Shown here: positions 20,584 through 29,370 of the stretch, piece by piece | Numbering within the stretch: position 1 is the stretch's first letter | Layout: each line of letters opens with the position of its first letter | DNA from: Leptolyngbya boryana PCC 6306 | GTDB taxonomy: Bacteria; Cyanobacteriota; Cyanobacteriia; Leptolyngbyales; Leptolyngbyaceae | Assembly (NCBI RefSeq): GCF_000353285.1 | Contig: NZ_KB731324.1 | Span: 1,506,577 to 1,570,576, forward strand | DNA: 64,000 bases | Direction of reading: 5' to 3' | Made by a program: the position numbers and the translations under genes | The notes under the pieces: model-generated | Database searches by the model: none | What the model was told of the DNA's origin: nothing | The model's input: the letters and a program-made list of their open reading frames with translations, nothing else

Positions 20584-20988
20584 CTAGGATTTTGGATTGA
20601 CTTCAAACTCCATCTTGGAGCGGTAGAAGCAAACATCAAATTCAAGAAAGAAGTTTGTCTGTCCCAAGATTAACGGAGTGTTTGGGCGCTTCACCCATGC
20701 GAAGAGTAATTCAACGGGTTGAAATTCACCGATTTGGGCAATCGCAGAAAAAGGCATCGCTGGCTGATTACTGAGATTCCCTGCTAACTGAATAATGGCT
20801 CTGCGATCGTCCCAAACTCCCCCCAATTGAAGACCGAGTTCATAGGATAAGACATTAACTGTTGCTCCGCTATCTACGAGACCGACTGCTTCAACGCTCC
20901 GAGCTTCTCGATGTAACATTAATGGAAGTCTCGGCAAACTATCAAACTCATTTTGAACTGGACTGTTGGTTGAATATTTGAATCGCAT
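20584..20988 (-). CDS. Retropepsin-like aspartic protease domain protein
   Basis: 134 residues. The single-domain aspartic protease hallmark VGLVDSGATVNVLS is near residues 35-48, followed by a hydrophobic segment with PLILGQTNFFLEFDVCF near the C-terminus, as in retropepsin-like (gag-asp) proteases. Such a chain would act as a dimer. It overlaps nothing and starts 3 bases after the stop of the small upstream gene, so the two are an operon. No signal peptide. Confidence 0.8.
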   Translation of the reverse strand: MRFKYSTNSPVQNEFDSLPRLPLMLHREARSVEAVGLVDSGATVNVLSYELGLQLGGVWDDRRAIIQLAGNLSNQPAMPFSAIAQIGEFQPVELLFAWVKRPNTPLILGQTNFFLEFDVCFYRSKMEFEVNPKS

Positions 20989-20991
20989 ACA

Positions 20992-21207
20992 CTATTGCTG
21001 ACTTGCATCTGGCTGCTTGAAAGCCTCCATCAAAACTGCACCCGCGCCATAGCAATCATATGGAGTTGGCAAGTCATAGGTTTTGAAGGGTTCTAATGGC
21101 CCAAGCTGCTCAGTCATCTCCAAATCCTCAGCTAGAATCCGAATCAGCTTAAGTTTTTCTGCGGCAGAGAGTCGTCTTGCATCAGGAAGCAAATCAGCTA
21201 ATGTCAT
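20992..21207 (-). CDS. Small conserved hypothetical protein, partner of the protease-like gene
   Basis: 71 residues beginning TLADLLPDARRLSAAEKLKLIRILAEDL, a helical segment that resembles the short N-terminal parts of antitoxin-like proteins. The second half is proline/tyrosine-rich without motif. It precedes the protease-like gene with 3 bases between them. Toxin-antitoxin behaviour is possible but not shown. Confidence 0.65.
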   Translation of the reverse strand: MTLADLLPDARRLSAAEKLKLIRILAEDLEMTEQLGPLEPFKTYDLPTPYDCYGAGAVLMEAFKQPDASQQ

Positions 21208-21512
21208 GTCGTGTACCTCTTTTCAAGCAATCACACTTACAGCTTACTCGATATCAAACTGACCAGAAGACACGCCTTGGCTTGCTAGTACGCGAATGCT
21301 ATATCCTGATCGTCCATAAATCCGCCCACTCAACGATTCAAATGATACATTCTTATGCCAACTATGTACGCAAGCAACTTGATCTTCATATCTAACTCTG
21401 CATTTCCAAATAACGCCCCTACCAACTAGAACGAAGCCAGCTAACAAATTGATTATGGTGAACGACTAGTGCGCTAAACTTGAGCCTGTATCACATCTGG
21501 AATAGTTGAGTT
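21208..21512. other. Intergenic stretch with one doubtful open frame
   Basis: 305 bases between divergent genes. A minus-strand frame at 21244-21447 could code 67 residues with no recognisable domain; I do not count it as a gene. Both neighbours need promoters here. No repeat or RNA gene seen. Confidence 0.4.
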
Positions 21513-21938
21513 ATGAGAATGCGATCGATGGTTGCAATCCTCCTGGCAGCGTGCATTTGGCTGTTGGGGACATTCGATGCGTGGGCATTGGTGCAGATTA
21601 AACTCTCAGATGTATCGTATCGAGAATGTCCCGAGGATTTAGCCAAAGGAGCGATTACAGCGGGCGGTGTACCTCAATCGGCGCGCTGTTTTATGGTGTT
21701 TGGCAAGGCAACCAATCCGACCAATAAATTGATCGTCAACGCAGATATTTTTGGACGAATTTACGATGCGAATGAAGATCCGATTATTGAAAATCGGACT
21801 CGCTTAGGTTCAATTCCAGAAGTGCCACCTGGAGTCAGTGAATTTGAATTTCCGATTAATGTGCCAGAGAGTCAGCCTTTGCCGTTAAAGCTTTTACAGT
21901 TCAAAGCGGCTGGATTTACGGGAACAGTCCGTCGTTAA
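21513..21938 (+). CDS. Conserved exported protein of cyanobacteria
   Basis: 141 residues with a signal peptide (MVAILLAACIWLLGTFDAWA). The mature part has two cysteines (RECPED and ARCFMV) and an immunoglobulin-like beta pattern, VFGKATNPTNKLIVNADIFGRIYDANEDP, with a conserved-looking NRTRLGSIPEVPPGVSEFEF. I recall related proteins in other cyanobacteria but no known function. It stands alone, 49 bases before the bestrophin gene. Confidence 0.75.
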   Translation: MRMRSMVAILLAACIWLLGTFDAWALVQIKLSDVSYRECPEDLAKGAITAGGVPQSARCFMVFGKATNPTNKLIVNADIFGRIYDANEDPIIENRTRLGSIPEVPPGVSEFEFPINVPESQPLPLKLLQFKAAGFTGTVRR

Positions 21939-21987
21939 GATCGCAAATGGTCAAGTATTATGAAGCGGTTGCAATGCGATCGAATGT

Positions 21988-22932
21988 ATGAGTTTTGAAA
22001 AACAGCGCTGGCTGCGAACGGCACTTCAACTGAAAGGATCAGTTGTTTTAGATGTTTTACCGCGATCGCTCTTTTGCGGTTTTTTTGGGCTAATTGTCTC
22101 GATTGCATTTGGTCAAGGGATTCCGGTTTCAGTTCCTGCCTTAGCGAGTTTAATTCCTAATATTGTCTTAGGCTTGCTCTTAGTGTTTCGTACTAATACA
22201 GCCTACGATCGCTTTTGGGAAGGCAGAAAAGCTTGGGGAAAATTGGTCAACGATACCCGAAATCTCGCTCGACAAATCTGGGTGACCGTGTGCGAGAAAA
22301 CAGAGCGCGATCGTATCGAAAAAATTGAAGCTCTGCATTTGTTAGTTGCTTTTGCAGTAACCACAAAAGCACATCTTCGCCAAGAACTTGCAGACTCAGA
22401 GTTAGAAAGTTTGTTAACTCCTGAGCATGTTTCAAAACTGAAAACGGTGACGAATCCACCTTTGAGAGTTGCGTTTTGGATTGGCGATTATTTGCAATTA
22501 CAGCATCAGCACGATCGTGTCAAAATTCATCAACTCGTTGAGATGCAGCTACTCCTAAATGGATTAGTCGATTGTTTAGGCGCATGTGAGCGAATTCTCA
22601 AGACACCGATGCCGATCGCTTATGCCATTCACCTCAAACAGTTAATTTTGCTCTATTGCCTATCTTTGCCGTTTCAAATGGTGGGAAATTTAGGCTGGTG
22701 GACGGCTCCAGTGGTTGTGCTGATTAGCTTTACGTTGTTTGGAATTGAAGCGATCGGCATTGAAATTGAAAATCCATTTGGACGCGATCCAAATGATTTA
22801 CCCCTCGATGCAATCTGTGAAACGATGCTGAAAAATATTATCGATTTAATCAGCTTAGAGCCGAGTATTAACCCTCAAGATCTATCGCTGATTACGACCT
22901 ACGAAGAACAGCAACGTAACGCTCGCTCCTAG
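21988..22932 (+). CDS. Bestrophin-like anion channel (UPF0187)
   Basis: 314 residues. The segment SIAFGQGIPVSVPALASLIPNIVLGLLLVFRTNTAYDRFWEGRKAWGKLVNDTRNLARQIW is split between helices 1-2 and the family RTN-x-AYDRFWEGR signature near residue 70. Two later helices lie near 225-255. Bestrophins are pentameric chloride or bicarbonate channels; in cyanobacteria and algae some sit at thylakoids and tune pH or bicarbonate supply, which would suit this genome but is inference. The last 51 bases overlap the convergent lnt gene. Confidence 0.9.
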   Translation: MSFEKQRWLRTALQLKGSVVLDVLPRSLFCGFFGLIVSIAFGQGIPVSVPALASLIPNIVLGLLLVFRTNTAYDRFWEGRKAWGKLVNDTRNLARQIWVTVCEKTERDRIEKIEALHLLVAFAVTTKAHLRQELADSELESLLTPEHVSKLKTVTNPPLRVAFWIGDYLQLQHQHDRVKIHQLVEMQLLLNGLVDCLGACERILKTPMPIAYAIHLKQLILLYCLSLPFQMVGNLGWWTAPVVVLISFTLFGIEAIGIEIENPFGRDPNDLPLDAICETMLKNIIDLISLEPSINPQDLSLITTYEEQQRNARS

Positions 22933-24363
22933 TAGAGTCGGAGTCAGCCAATCGCCCCATTTCACATACAAAGTCTGGGTTTGCTGGCGATAAATGGTGT
23001 CTGCGTGAACTGCATATTGATTCGGGTGCGATCGCCATTGCACCCGACCATGTGGATCAACAATGCCGGAGTATCCTGTGTTCGTTACCCGCACTGCCCA
23101 CCGATCAGTTTCGATCGCTCGAATCACATCATGTGCTTCATGTTGTGCCATGAGTACGGTGCTGTAAGGATCTAAATTCGAGGCAGTGATCAAAAACTGC
23201 GCGCCTTTTGCCACCTGACGGCGAAACACTTCTGAAAATGCAGAATCGAAGCAAATCCCGATCGCGATTCGTCCTAATGGCGTTTGAAAGTCTTGATTAA
23301 AGTCTCCCGGCGACATCGAGGATTCAATCGGCGATAACCGCCCGAGAACTTCCTCAAACGGCATATATTCGCCCAAAGGAACTAATTTGATTTTGTTGTA
23401 TCGAGCGATCGTGTTGCCTTGGTCGATCGCGATCAAGCTTTGGGTATATCGCGTGCCCTCTGGAAAAAATGTGCCAATCAATGCAAGCGTTTTCTTGTCC
23501 GCGATCGCTTGATTGACGCTATTTTTCAAATTCTGCCCTTGCCACAAAAACGGCAATGCTCCTTCTGGCGTGACGACAAAATCAGCATTTTGATCTGAAA
23601 GAGTTCGATAGCCTGAAGAATAGCCGTCTAATGCTTTTTTCAACCCTTCTGCAAAAAGTTTGACTCGCGTTGGCACATTGCCTTGCACAATGCCTGCGGT
23701 AAGTTTGGCTTCCGGGTTCTGTACGATCTCGCTTTGATAAAGTCCAAATCCGATCAGATGCAGCCCAAGAAAACTCGCAATGGCAATTCCATATAACCGC
23801 TTCTCTTTAGCTAACCAAGCCTCTGCAAGCAATCCATTCACCAGCACGATCGCGGCGGTGACAGTCAAAGTCCCTGAAATTCTTCCCAAATGTAAAATAA
23901 TTAGATTCGCTGGACTCTGCGTATAAGCGAGCGATGTCCAATCGAGAGCGCTCCACTGTCGCACCGTTTCTAGCCCACACCAGAGCGCGACCCCGATGAG
24001 AATTCGCAACATTGGAGCTTTAAGCGTTCTCACGCCCCACGCCCACAGCCCTACACACAGCGCTCCCCATCCTGTGATAAATGTCCAAGCGAATGCGACG
24101 ACTGCCACACTGGCAATCCACGGAATTCCGAGCCACATCAACGGATGCAAGCCCGTAATCCAATGCAGCGCAAATCCGTGATAAACAATTCCCCAAAGAA
24201 TGGCAGGCTTTCTCGATCGAGTCTTGACCGTCACGACCCACAAGGGAGCCAACGCGATCCAAGCCAGACTCCAAAGCCCAATCGGCGCAGGCGCACATCC
24301 CATCAATCCAGCGCTGAAAATTGCGATCGGTAAAGCTATTTTCAGCTTCATAAAACACAACAC
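22882..24363 (-). CDS. lnt: Apolipoprotein N-acyltransferase
   Basis: 493 residues (489 from the second ATG at 24351). The N-terminal half has six or more membrane helices; the C-terminal half is a nitrilase domain with the catalytic triad visible as E in VTPEGALP, K in YNKIKLVPLGEY and C in AIGICFDSAF. It adds the third acyl chain to lipoproteins in the inner membrane. The 3' end overlaps the bestrophin gene by 51 bases on the opposite strand. Confidence 0.94.
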   Translation of the reverse strand: MLCFMKLKIALPIAIFSAGLMGCAPAPIGLWSLAWIALAPLWVVTVKTRSRKPAILWGIVYHGFALHWITGLHPLMWLGIPWIASVAVVAFAWTFITGWGALCVGLWAWGVRTLKAPMLRILIGVALWCGLETVRQWSALDWTSLAYTQSPANLIILHLGRISGTLTVTAAIVLVNGLLAEAWLAKEKRLYGIAIASFLGLHLIGFGLYQSEIVQNPEAKLTAGIVQGNVPTRVKLFAEGLKKALDGYSSGYRTLSDQNADFVVTPEGALPFLWQGQNLKNSVNQAIADKKTLALIGTFFPEGTRYTQSLIAIDQGNTIARYNKIKLVPLGEYMPFEEVLGRLSPIESSMSPGDFNQDFQTPLGRIAIGICFDSAFSEVFRRQVAKGAQFLITASNLDPYSTVLMAQHEAHDVIRAIETDRWAVRVTNTGYSGIVDPHGRVQWRSHPNQYAVHADTIYRQQTQTLYVKWGDWLTPTLLGASVTLLFFVGRNQR

Positions 24364-24536
24364 TAACTCTTGTGCGATCGATACTACCAGTTAACTTATA
24401 AATCCTGCTGCTGGGGATTTTTTGAATTCAATCTCGATATGAACTTTAGTAAGCAACCGTTTCATTCTGTTTCTATCTCCGCGCAATTTTAGATAAACCG
24501 CATAAGCTGAAGAGAATCTTAAGATTGGAAGCAGAC

Positions 24537-25409
24537 ATGGAAGTCAGCGAGCTACTCCGACGATATGAATACGGCGATCGAGATTTCTCTGGAGTCAATC
24601 TCAGGAATGCAGACCTCAGCAATCTCACCCTTGTCGATATCAATTTGGAAAACGCCAACCTTACTGGTGCAAACTTCAGTCGATCGTTCTTAATGAAAGC
24701 CAACCTTAAAGGCGCTTTTCTCAACTGGGCAAATTTCCAGTTTGTCAAACTCACTGAAGGCAATTTTACCGATACAGATTTGACGAAAGCCCGCTTGAAT
24801 GGCGCATTTCTGGTCAAATCTGACTTTACGCGATCGCGGCTAAGTGGAGCCGATCTCAGCCATGCGAACCTTCGTAGCGCTATCTTGGAACGAGCGAATC
24901 TCTGCGGCACGAAGCTGATCGGAGCCAATCTGCGCGGAGCTAAGCTTGATGGCGCAAACCTCAACTGGGCAAATCTGCAAGCTGCAAAACTCAGTGGTGC
25001 ATCGCTCAAAAACGCTTTTCTCAGCGATACCAACCTTGCCGAAGCCTTCTTAAATGGAGCCGATCTCAGCGGTATCGATCTCACGGGAATCAACCTCAGC
25101 GAAGCAAAACTTAGTGGTGCAAATTTGGAGGGTGCGTCGTTATCGCTCTCAAATTTTAGAAATGCCCGTCTGCATGGAGCGAATCTCTCAGGTGCAAATC
25201 TGACGGGAGCAAACTTAGAAGCTGCCTTTCTCTATGGCGCAAACTTGCAATGGACAAATCTGAGCCGCGCAAATTTAACGCGATCGGATCTCAGTAACGC
25301 CCGAATTCTCGGAGTCAAACTCGAAGAAACCATTCTTACGGATACCGTCTTCTCAGATCTGGCTCGCCGATATATTACGCTCGCTGATCAATCTCATGCA
25401 ATCGTGTGA
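24537..25409 (+). CDS. Pentapeptide-repeat protein
   Basis: 290 residues from the ATG at 24537; a TTG at 24525 adds four residues. After a short head (EVSELLRRYEYGDRDFSG) almost the whole chain is A(D/N)LXX repeats, about 45 of them, so it should fold as a long right-handed quadrilateral beta-helix. No other domain. Such proteins are abundant in cyanobacteria with mostly unknown roles. The last 35 bases overlap the convergent acyl-CoA dehydrogenase gene. Confidence 0.95.
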   Translation: MEVSELLRRYEYGDRDFSGVNLRNADLSNLTLVDINLENANLTGANFSRSFLMKANLKGAFLNWANFQFVKLTEGNFTDTDLTKARLNGAFLVKSDFTRSRLSGADLSHANLRSAILERANLCGTKLIGANLRGAKLDGANLNWANLQAAKLSGASLKNAFLSDTNLAEAFLNGADLSGIDLTGINLSEAKLSGANLEGASLSLSNFRNARLHGANLSGANLTGANLEAAFLYGANLQWTNLSRANLTRSDLSNARILGVKLEETILTDTVFSDLARRYITLADQSHAIV

Positions 25410-26457
25410 TGCGATCCAACGTTGCCTCTAAGACGGCTGCCGTCTGCCCCGAAACAGAGAACACTAATGCTTCTCGATAAACTCTCTGGGCTGGATGTCC
25501 TTTAGAATTTGCCGCTCCACTCGAAGCTACAACGGCGGCATGAGCGCACTTTGTAGCGAGTTCGATCGCCCAAGCTCGCAATTTCAAACGTTCCTCGAAG
25601 CTTTGATCTTGAGCCGTAGTAATCAAGTGCTGACAGCGTTGCCATTCCTCAGACAGCGCGGCATAGGCAGGTGCGATCGCTAGCTCTGATTTAGTTTCGA
25701 TCGCCGCTTTGAGAATATCTAATCCAGCCTGAGCACACCCGAGTGAAAAGAAACTGTGATTAAGCACATTCACGCGATCTTGCTTGAAAATTGCCCCTGC
25801 TTCCGCTACAAATGCCACATCTGAAGCTGCAAGATGCCACTTTCTCAATTCTGCCGTTACCGTATTCGTCGAACTCATTGCCGCTAGCTGCATCGGTTCA
25901 CTCAATCGAATTGAACCCTGAGTATCGGTATTCGTAAACGGAATCATGCCGTAAACCGCTTGACCATTGGGCAGAACGGCTGCAATCAGCGCCGATTCAA
26001 ACAAGCCGAATCCGGTGATCCAGGGAATATGACCGTGAAGCTCATACCCATGAGCCGTCTCGATCGCTTGAAGCGGCGGATGATTCGATCGCCGTAAATG
26101 TGAAAACCCAATTCCCACAAGCTTCTCACCTGTTCCCATCTTCGGTAAGTAAGCTTGCTTCAACGCTTCATTCTCGCTTTTCGATAAAATTGCTCCAGCA
26201 CTTTGATGTTGCGTTTGGAGAAAGGCAAGCGCACCAGAAAATCGAGCCGTTTGAGTTTGAAAGGAGTGAAACGCAGAAACGTCTAATTCTGCGCCGTTAT
26301 AAAGTTTAGGAACTCTCAGCGCCAGCAGTTGACGATCGCCCAATCCTTGTAATGCCGATCGCAATGCTTTGACCTCTTCATCGAGCTGGTTGGCGATCGG
26401 TTGAATCGTTTCCCGCAGATAAGTATTCGCGATTTCCAGAAGAGATGCAGTTTGCAT
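25375..26457 (-). CDS. Acyl-CoA dehydrogenase family protein
   Basis: 360 residues. The three-part fold is visible: N-terminal helices (1-110), a middle beta domain with GIGFSHLRR and HGYELHGHIPWITGFGLFESALIAAVLPNG (about 120-230), and C-terminal helices with YREALVFSVSGQT. The middle segment matches flavin-dependent acyl-CoA dehydrogenases/hydroxylases. The usual catalytic glutamate cannot be placed with confidence, so a monooxygenase-like or DszC-like relative is possible. Isolated gene. Confidence 0.82.
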   Translation of the reverse strand: MQTASLLEIANTYLRETIQPIANQLDEEVKALRSALQGLGDRQLLALRVPKLYNGAELDVSAFHSFQTQTARFSGALAFLQTQHQSAGAILSKSENEALKQAYLPKMGTGEKLVGIGFSHLRRSNHPPLQAIETAHGYELHGHIPWITGFGLFESALIAAVLPNGQAVYGMIPFTNTDTQGSIRLSEPMQLAAMSSTNTVTAELRKWHLAASDVAFVAEAGAIFKQDRVNVLNHSFFSLGCAQAGLDILKAAIETKSELAIAPAYAALSEEWQRCQHLITTAQDQSFEERLKLRAWAIELATKCAHAAVVASSGAANSKGHPAQRVYREALVFSVSGQTAAVLEATLDRITRLHEIDQRA

Positions 26458-26501
26458 GTATAAAAGGGTGAATGTGAGAATGTGCGAATTCTGATTTGCG
26501 T

Positions 26502-27131
26502 ATGACTGATTTTAGCCAAACTGCGGTACTCAACTGGGTTGAACGCGCCAAAATTCTTGGATATTTAGTCGCGATCGCTTGGATTGTGGCGGTGATCAAT
26601 TTTGGCTTTTTCGCAAAGTCTTTGAATAACTTAGGGATTCGTCCCCGGCAATTGCCTGGATTATGGGGTGTGCTGTTTGCTCCGTTTTTGCATGGCAGTT
26701 GGGGACATTTAGAAAGCAATACGATCGCGTTTATCACTTACGGTGGACTAATTCTGTTACAAAACCCTGAGAATTTTGGAGCCGTCACGTTCACTGTTGC
26801 ATTAACAAGCGGATTCGGAACATGGTTACTTGGGCGCGATCGCACCAATCATATTGGTGCAAGTGGCGTAACGTTTGGGTATTTAGGTTTTTTAATGTCT
26901 TTGGCATTCTTCGATCGTAATATCCCAACCGTTCTCCTCTTAGTGTTCACCGCCTTTTTTCACAGCAAATATCTTTGGGGTTTGCTTCCCATCTATCAGC
27001 GCATCTCCTGGGAAGAGCATCTGTTTGGCTTTCTCGGCGGCATTTTTGCTGCACGATATTTGCCGCAACTTCGAGAAGGATTTGGTCAATTTCTAGATGT
27101 TTTTAGGCAAGCCGAGGCTTGGATTCGATAA
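26502..27131 (+). CDS. Rhomboid family intramembrane serine protease
   Basis: 209 residues from the ATG at 26502. Six membrane helices. Rhomboid features: HGSWGHLESNTIAF (helix 2), catalytic serine in GASGVTFGYLG (GxSG) and catalytic histidine in EEHLFGFLGGI (last helix). It cleaves membrane proteins within the bilayer. The stop lies two bases from the convergent VapC-type toxin gene. Confidence 0.9.
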   Translation: MTDFSQTAVLNWVERAKILGYLVAIAWIVAVINFGFFAKSLNNLGIRPRQLPGLWGVLFAPFLHGSWGHLESNTIAFITYGGLILLQNPENFGAVTFTVALTSGFGTWLLGRDRTNHIGASGVTFGYLGFLMSLAFFDRNIPTVLLLVFTAFFHSKYLWGLLPIYQRISWEEHLFGFLGGIFAARYLPQLREGFGQFLDVFRQAEAWIR

Positions 27132-27133
27132 AT

Positions 27134-27532
27134 TTAAAGCCAGTTTTCTAGATTTAACGACTGCACATTCTGCAAATCGGCATCATTAGAAACAACGGTT
27201 AAAGAATTCACGATCGCAGTTGCCGCGATCAAAATATCTGCATCTTGAATCGGTCTACCCCGTCTGCGCAAATCAGCATGGATTCTCGAAGCAGTTTCAA
27301 TGATTTCGAGATCATCAATCAGCAAGATTTCGACTGATAAACAAAAAGTTTTAAAATTTGATAGCTGGCGAGTTGCATTGGAATAGATAAGACCGCGCTT
27401 GATTTCGTAGTAGCTCATACAGCTAATACAAAGCCTTGAGCGAGATTGCCTTGCGCGTCTGAATTGACGCATCGCTTGCTGGTTTTCTTTCAAAATCACG
27501 GTGATAATATTTGTATCCAGCAAGTAACCCAT
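27134..27532 (-). CDS. VapC-type PIN-domain toxin
   Basis: 132 residues with all PIN acidic positions: D in MGYLLDTNIITVIL, E in YYEIKRGLI, D in RPIQDADILIAATA and D in VSNDADLQNV. These proteins are Mg-dependent RNases, commonly cutting tRNA or rRNA. It starts two bases after the upstream antitoxin-like gene. The start is ATG with no spare upstream frame. Confidence 0.93.
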   Translation of the reverse strand: MGYLLDTNIITVILKENQQAMRQFRRARQSRSRLCISCMSYYEIKRGLIYSNATRQLSNFKTFCLSVEILLIDDLEIIETASRIHADLRRRGRPIQDADILIAATAIVNSLTVVSNDADLQNVQSLNLENWL

Positions 27533-27534
27533 CT

Positions 27535-27831
27535 CTAATTTCCACGCTTCACCGCTTCATCAAACATTTGCATCTGCGCTGGTGTCAAATCGTTGAGCAT
27601 TCCTGCAACACTATTCATGACCATAATATCTTGAACAATGCTAACCAACTCTTCTTGTGGAATCTCTAGAATCTGTTGCGGTTGCCAAAGTTCTAACAGT
27701 TCATCCGTATGTTCGCGAATCTGTTGAGTGCGATCGAGATCTTGAAGAAAAGGATGGTCTTTCTGAAGCTGATCAATAATTTGGGTAATCCGATGTTCAA
27801 CGACTTGTTTTAAATCAGTTGCTTGAGTCAT
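27535..27831 (-). CDS. Putative antitoxin of the PIN toxin
   Basis: 98 residues from the ATG at 27831 (a start at 27846 adds five). Highly helical and acidic: VEHRITQIIDQLQKDHPF, LLELWQPQQILEIPQEELVSIVQDIM. No ribbon-helix-helix or AbrB motif is obvious, so it would be a less usual partner. Position just before and coupled to the PIN gene is the main argument for antitoxin function. Confidence 0.7.
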   Translation of the reverse strand: MTQATDLKQVVEHRITQIIDQLQKDHPFLQDLDRTQQIREHTDELLELWQPQQILEIPQEELVSIVQDIMVMNSVAGMLNDLTPAQMQMFDEAVKRGN

Positions 27832-27922
27832 TTTCTTACCCTCCAAATGCCTGACTCAATTCTAACCGAGTCGTCCTCGTCGCGAAATCCTCTAAAATAG
27901 CTGCGGTGATTTGTTGCTTTCT

Positions 27923-28519
27923 ATGAAATTTCAGCGCACTTCGATCGCTCTCGTCTTTGCTGCTTTGGCACTAGGTGGATATGTTTATTACACCGAGTCA
28001 AAAAAGCCGCCTCAAGTCGATCAAGCCCAGTCCGACGAGAAGCCGCTTTTTAACTTCAGAGAACAAGACATTCAAGCGTTCACGGTGCAGACTCCAAAAC
28101 AAACCCTTGTCTTTGAGAAAGCAGGCAATTGGACATTGAAAAAGCCAGAAGTCGCCCCCGCAGATGAAGGTGCAGTGGCTTTTCTTCTCAATCTGCTTGC
28201 AACAGGGAAAAGCGATCGCACCTTTACCGTTCCCCCTGCTAAAAAGCCAGAATTCGGTTTAGATCAACCTTCTGCAATCGTTGAAGTAAAACTAAACAAT
28301 CAGCAAAATCATCGCTTAGTCATCGGTAAACCAAACTTTAATCGAAATTTCTTGTATGCCTTAGTTGATCCGCCTGACAATCGAGATCTCTCTGTTTTAC
28401 TCATTCCGATCAACTTTCAAAATGCAGTTGATCGCCCTTTAATAGAATGGAAACGGGATAAACCCAAACCTAAAGCTAGTCCCTCTATCCGCCCTAGTGC
28501 TTCTCCTTCTCCCAAATGA
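27923..28519 (+). CDS. DUF4340 domain protein, membrane-anchored
   Basis: 198 residues from the ATG at 27923. One N-terminal membrane helix (SIALVFAALALGGYVYY), then a beta-rich DUF4340-type domain with FREQDIQAFTVQTPKQTLVFEKAGNWTLKKP and FGLDQPSAIVEVKL, ending in a proline/serine/lysine-rich tail. DUF4340 proteins often accompany gliding/ABC-type exporters, but none is here. Its stop overlaps the purU start by four bases (ATGA). Confidence 0.85.
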   Translation: MKFQRTSIALVFAALALGGYVYYTESKKPPQVDQAQSDEKPLFNFREQDIQAFTVQTPKQTLVFEKAGNWTLKKPEVAPADEGAVAFLLNLLATGKSDRTFTVPPAKKPEFGLDQPSAIVEVKLNNQQNHRLVIGKPNFNRNFLYALVDPPDNRDLSVLLIPINFQNAVDRPLIEWKRDKPKPKASPSIRPSASPSPK

Positions 28520-29370
28520 ACACTCCAACCGCGACCCTGTTAATTTCCTGCCCTGATCAAAAAGGCTTAGTTGCAAAGCTTGCGAACTTTATCTACTCAA
28601 ATGGCGGCAATATTATTCACGCTGATCAACATACTGACTTCTCAGCAGGATTGTTTCTGAATCGAATCGAATGGCAACTTGAAGGATTTCATTTACCACG
28701 TGAGGTAATCGAGCCTGCTTTTCAAGCCGTTGCCACTCCTTTAAATGCGAGTTGGAAATTACATTTCTCAGATGCCGTGCCGCGAATTGCGATTTGGGTG
28801 AGCAAGCAAGATCATTGTTTGTATGACTTGCTTTGGCGACAGCGATCGGGAGAATTCAAAGCGGAAATTCCAGTGATTATCAGCAATCATGAAGAGCTTG
28901 GAGCGATCGCGAAACAATTTGAGATTGATTTCCATCACATTCCCATCACCAAAGAAACGAAACTTGAACAAGAAGCAAAACAATTAGAACTCTTAGAACA
29001 ATACAAGATTGATTTAGTCATCTTGGCAAAATATATGCAAGTTTTGAGTGCAGATTTTGTCTCAAAATTCTCGAATGTGATTAATATTCATCACTCATTT
29101 CTACCTGCATTTGCAGGCGCGAACCCTTATCAAAGAGCTTTTGAACGAGGGGTAAAAATCATTGGAGCGACGGCACATTATGTAACTAAAGATCTCGATG
29201 AAGGTCCAATCATTGAACAAGATGTGGTCAGAGTCAGCCATCGAGATGATGTCAAAGATCTCATTCGCAAAGGAAAAGATTTAGAGCGAATTGTGCTTGC
29301 AAGAGCCGTTCGACTACATCTACAAAATCGCGTTTTGGTGTATGGAAATCGAACAGTTGTCTTTGGTTAG
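28516..29370 (+). CDS. purU: Formyltetrahydrofolate deformylase
   Basis: 284 residues. An N-terminal ACT domain (about 1-85, LLISCPDQKGLVAKLANFIYSNGGNI) precedes a formyltransferase-type domain with INIHHSFLPAFAGANPY and IGATAHYVTKDLDEGPIIEQD, the PurU pattern with catalytic N, H and D. It hydrolyses 10-formyl-THF to formate and THF, balancing one-carbon units and feeding PurT. Coupled to the DUF4340 gene. The 3' end overlaps the histidine kinase gene by 51 bases. Confidence 0.95.
   Translation: MNTPTATLLISCPDQKGLVAKLANFIYSNGGNIIHADQHTDFSAGLFLNRIEWQLEGFHLPREVIEPAFQAVATPLNASWKLHFSDAVPRIAIWVSKQDHCLYDLLWRQRSGEFKAEIPVIISNHEELGAIAKQFEIDFHHIPITKETKLEQEAKQLELLEQYKIDLVILAKYMQVLSADFVSKFSNVINIHHSFLPAFAGANPYQRAFERGVKIIGATAHYVTKDLDEGPIIEQDVVRVSHRDDVKDLIRKGKDLERIVLARAVRLHLQNRVLVYGNRTVVFG

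Noticed and set aside
20174-20584. 136-codon minus frame overlapping the AI-2E transporter end
   Set aside because: It runs antisense through a well-supported transporter gene and the intergenic inverted repeat, and its composition is unlike real protein.
21244-21447. 67-codon minus frame between the small gene and the exported protein
   Set aside because: No domain, no good start signal; kept only as a remark on the intergenic stretch.
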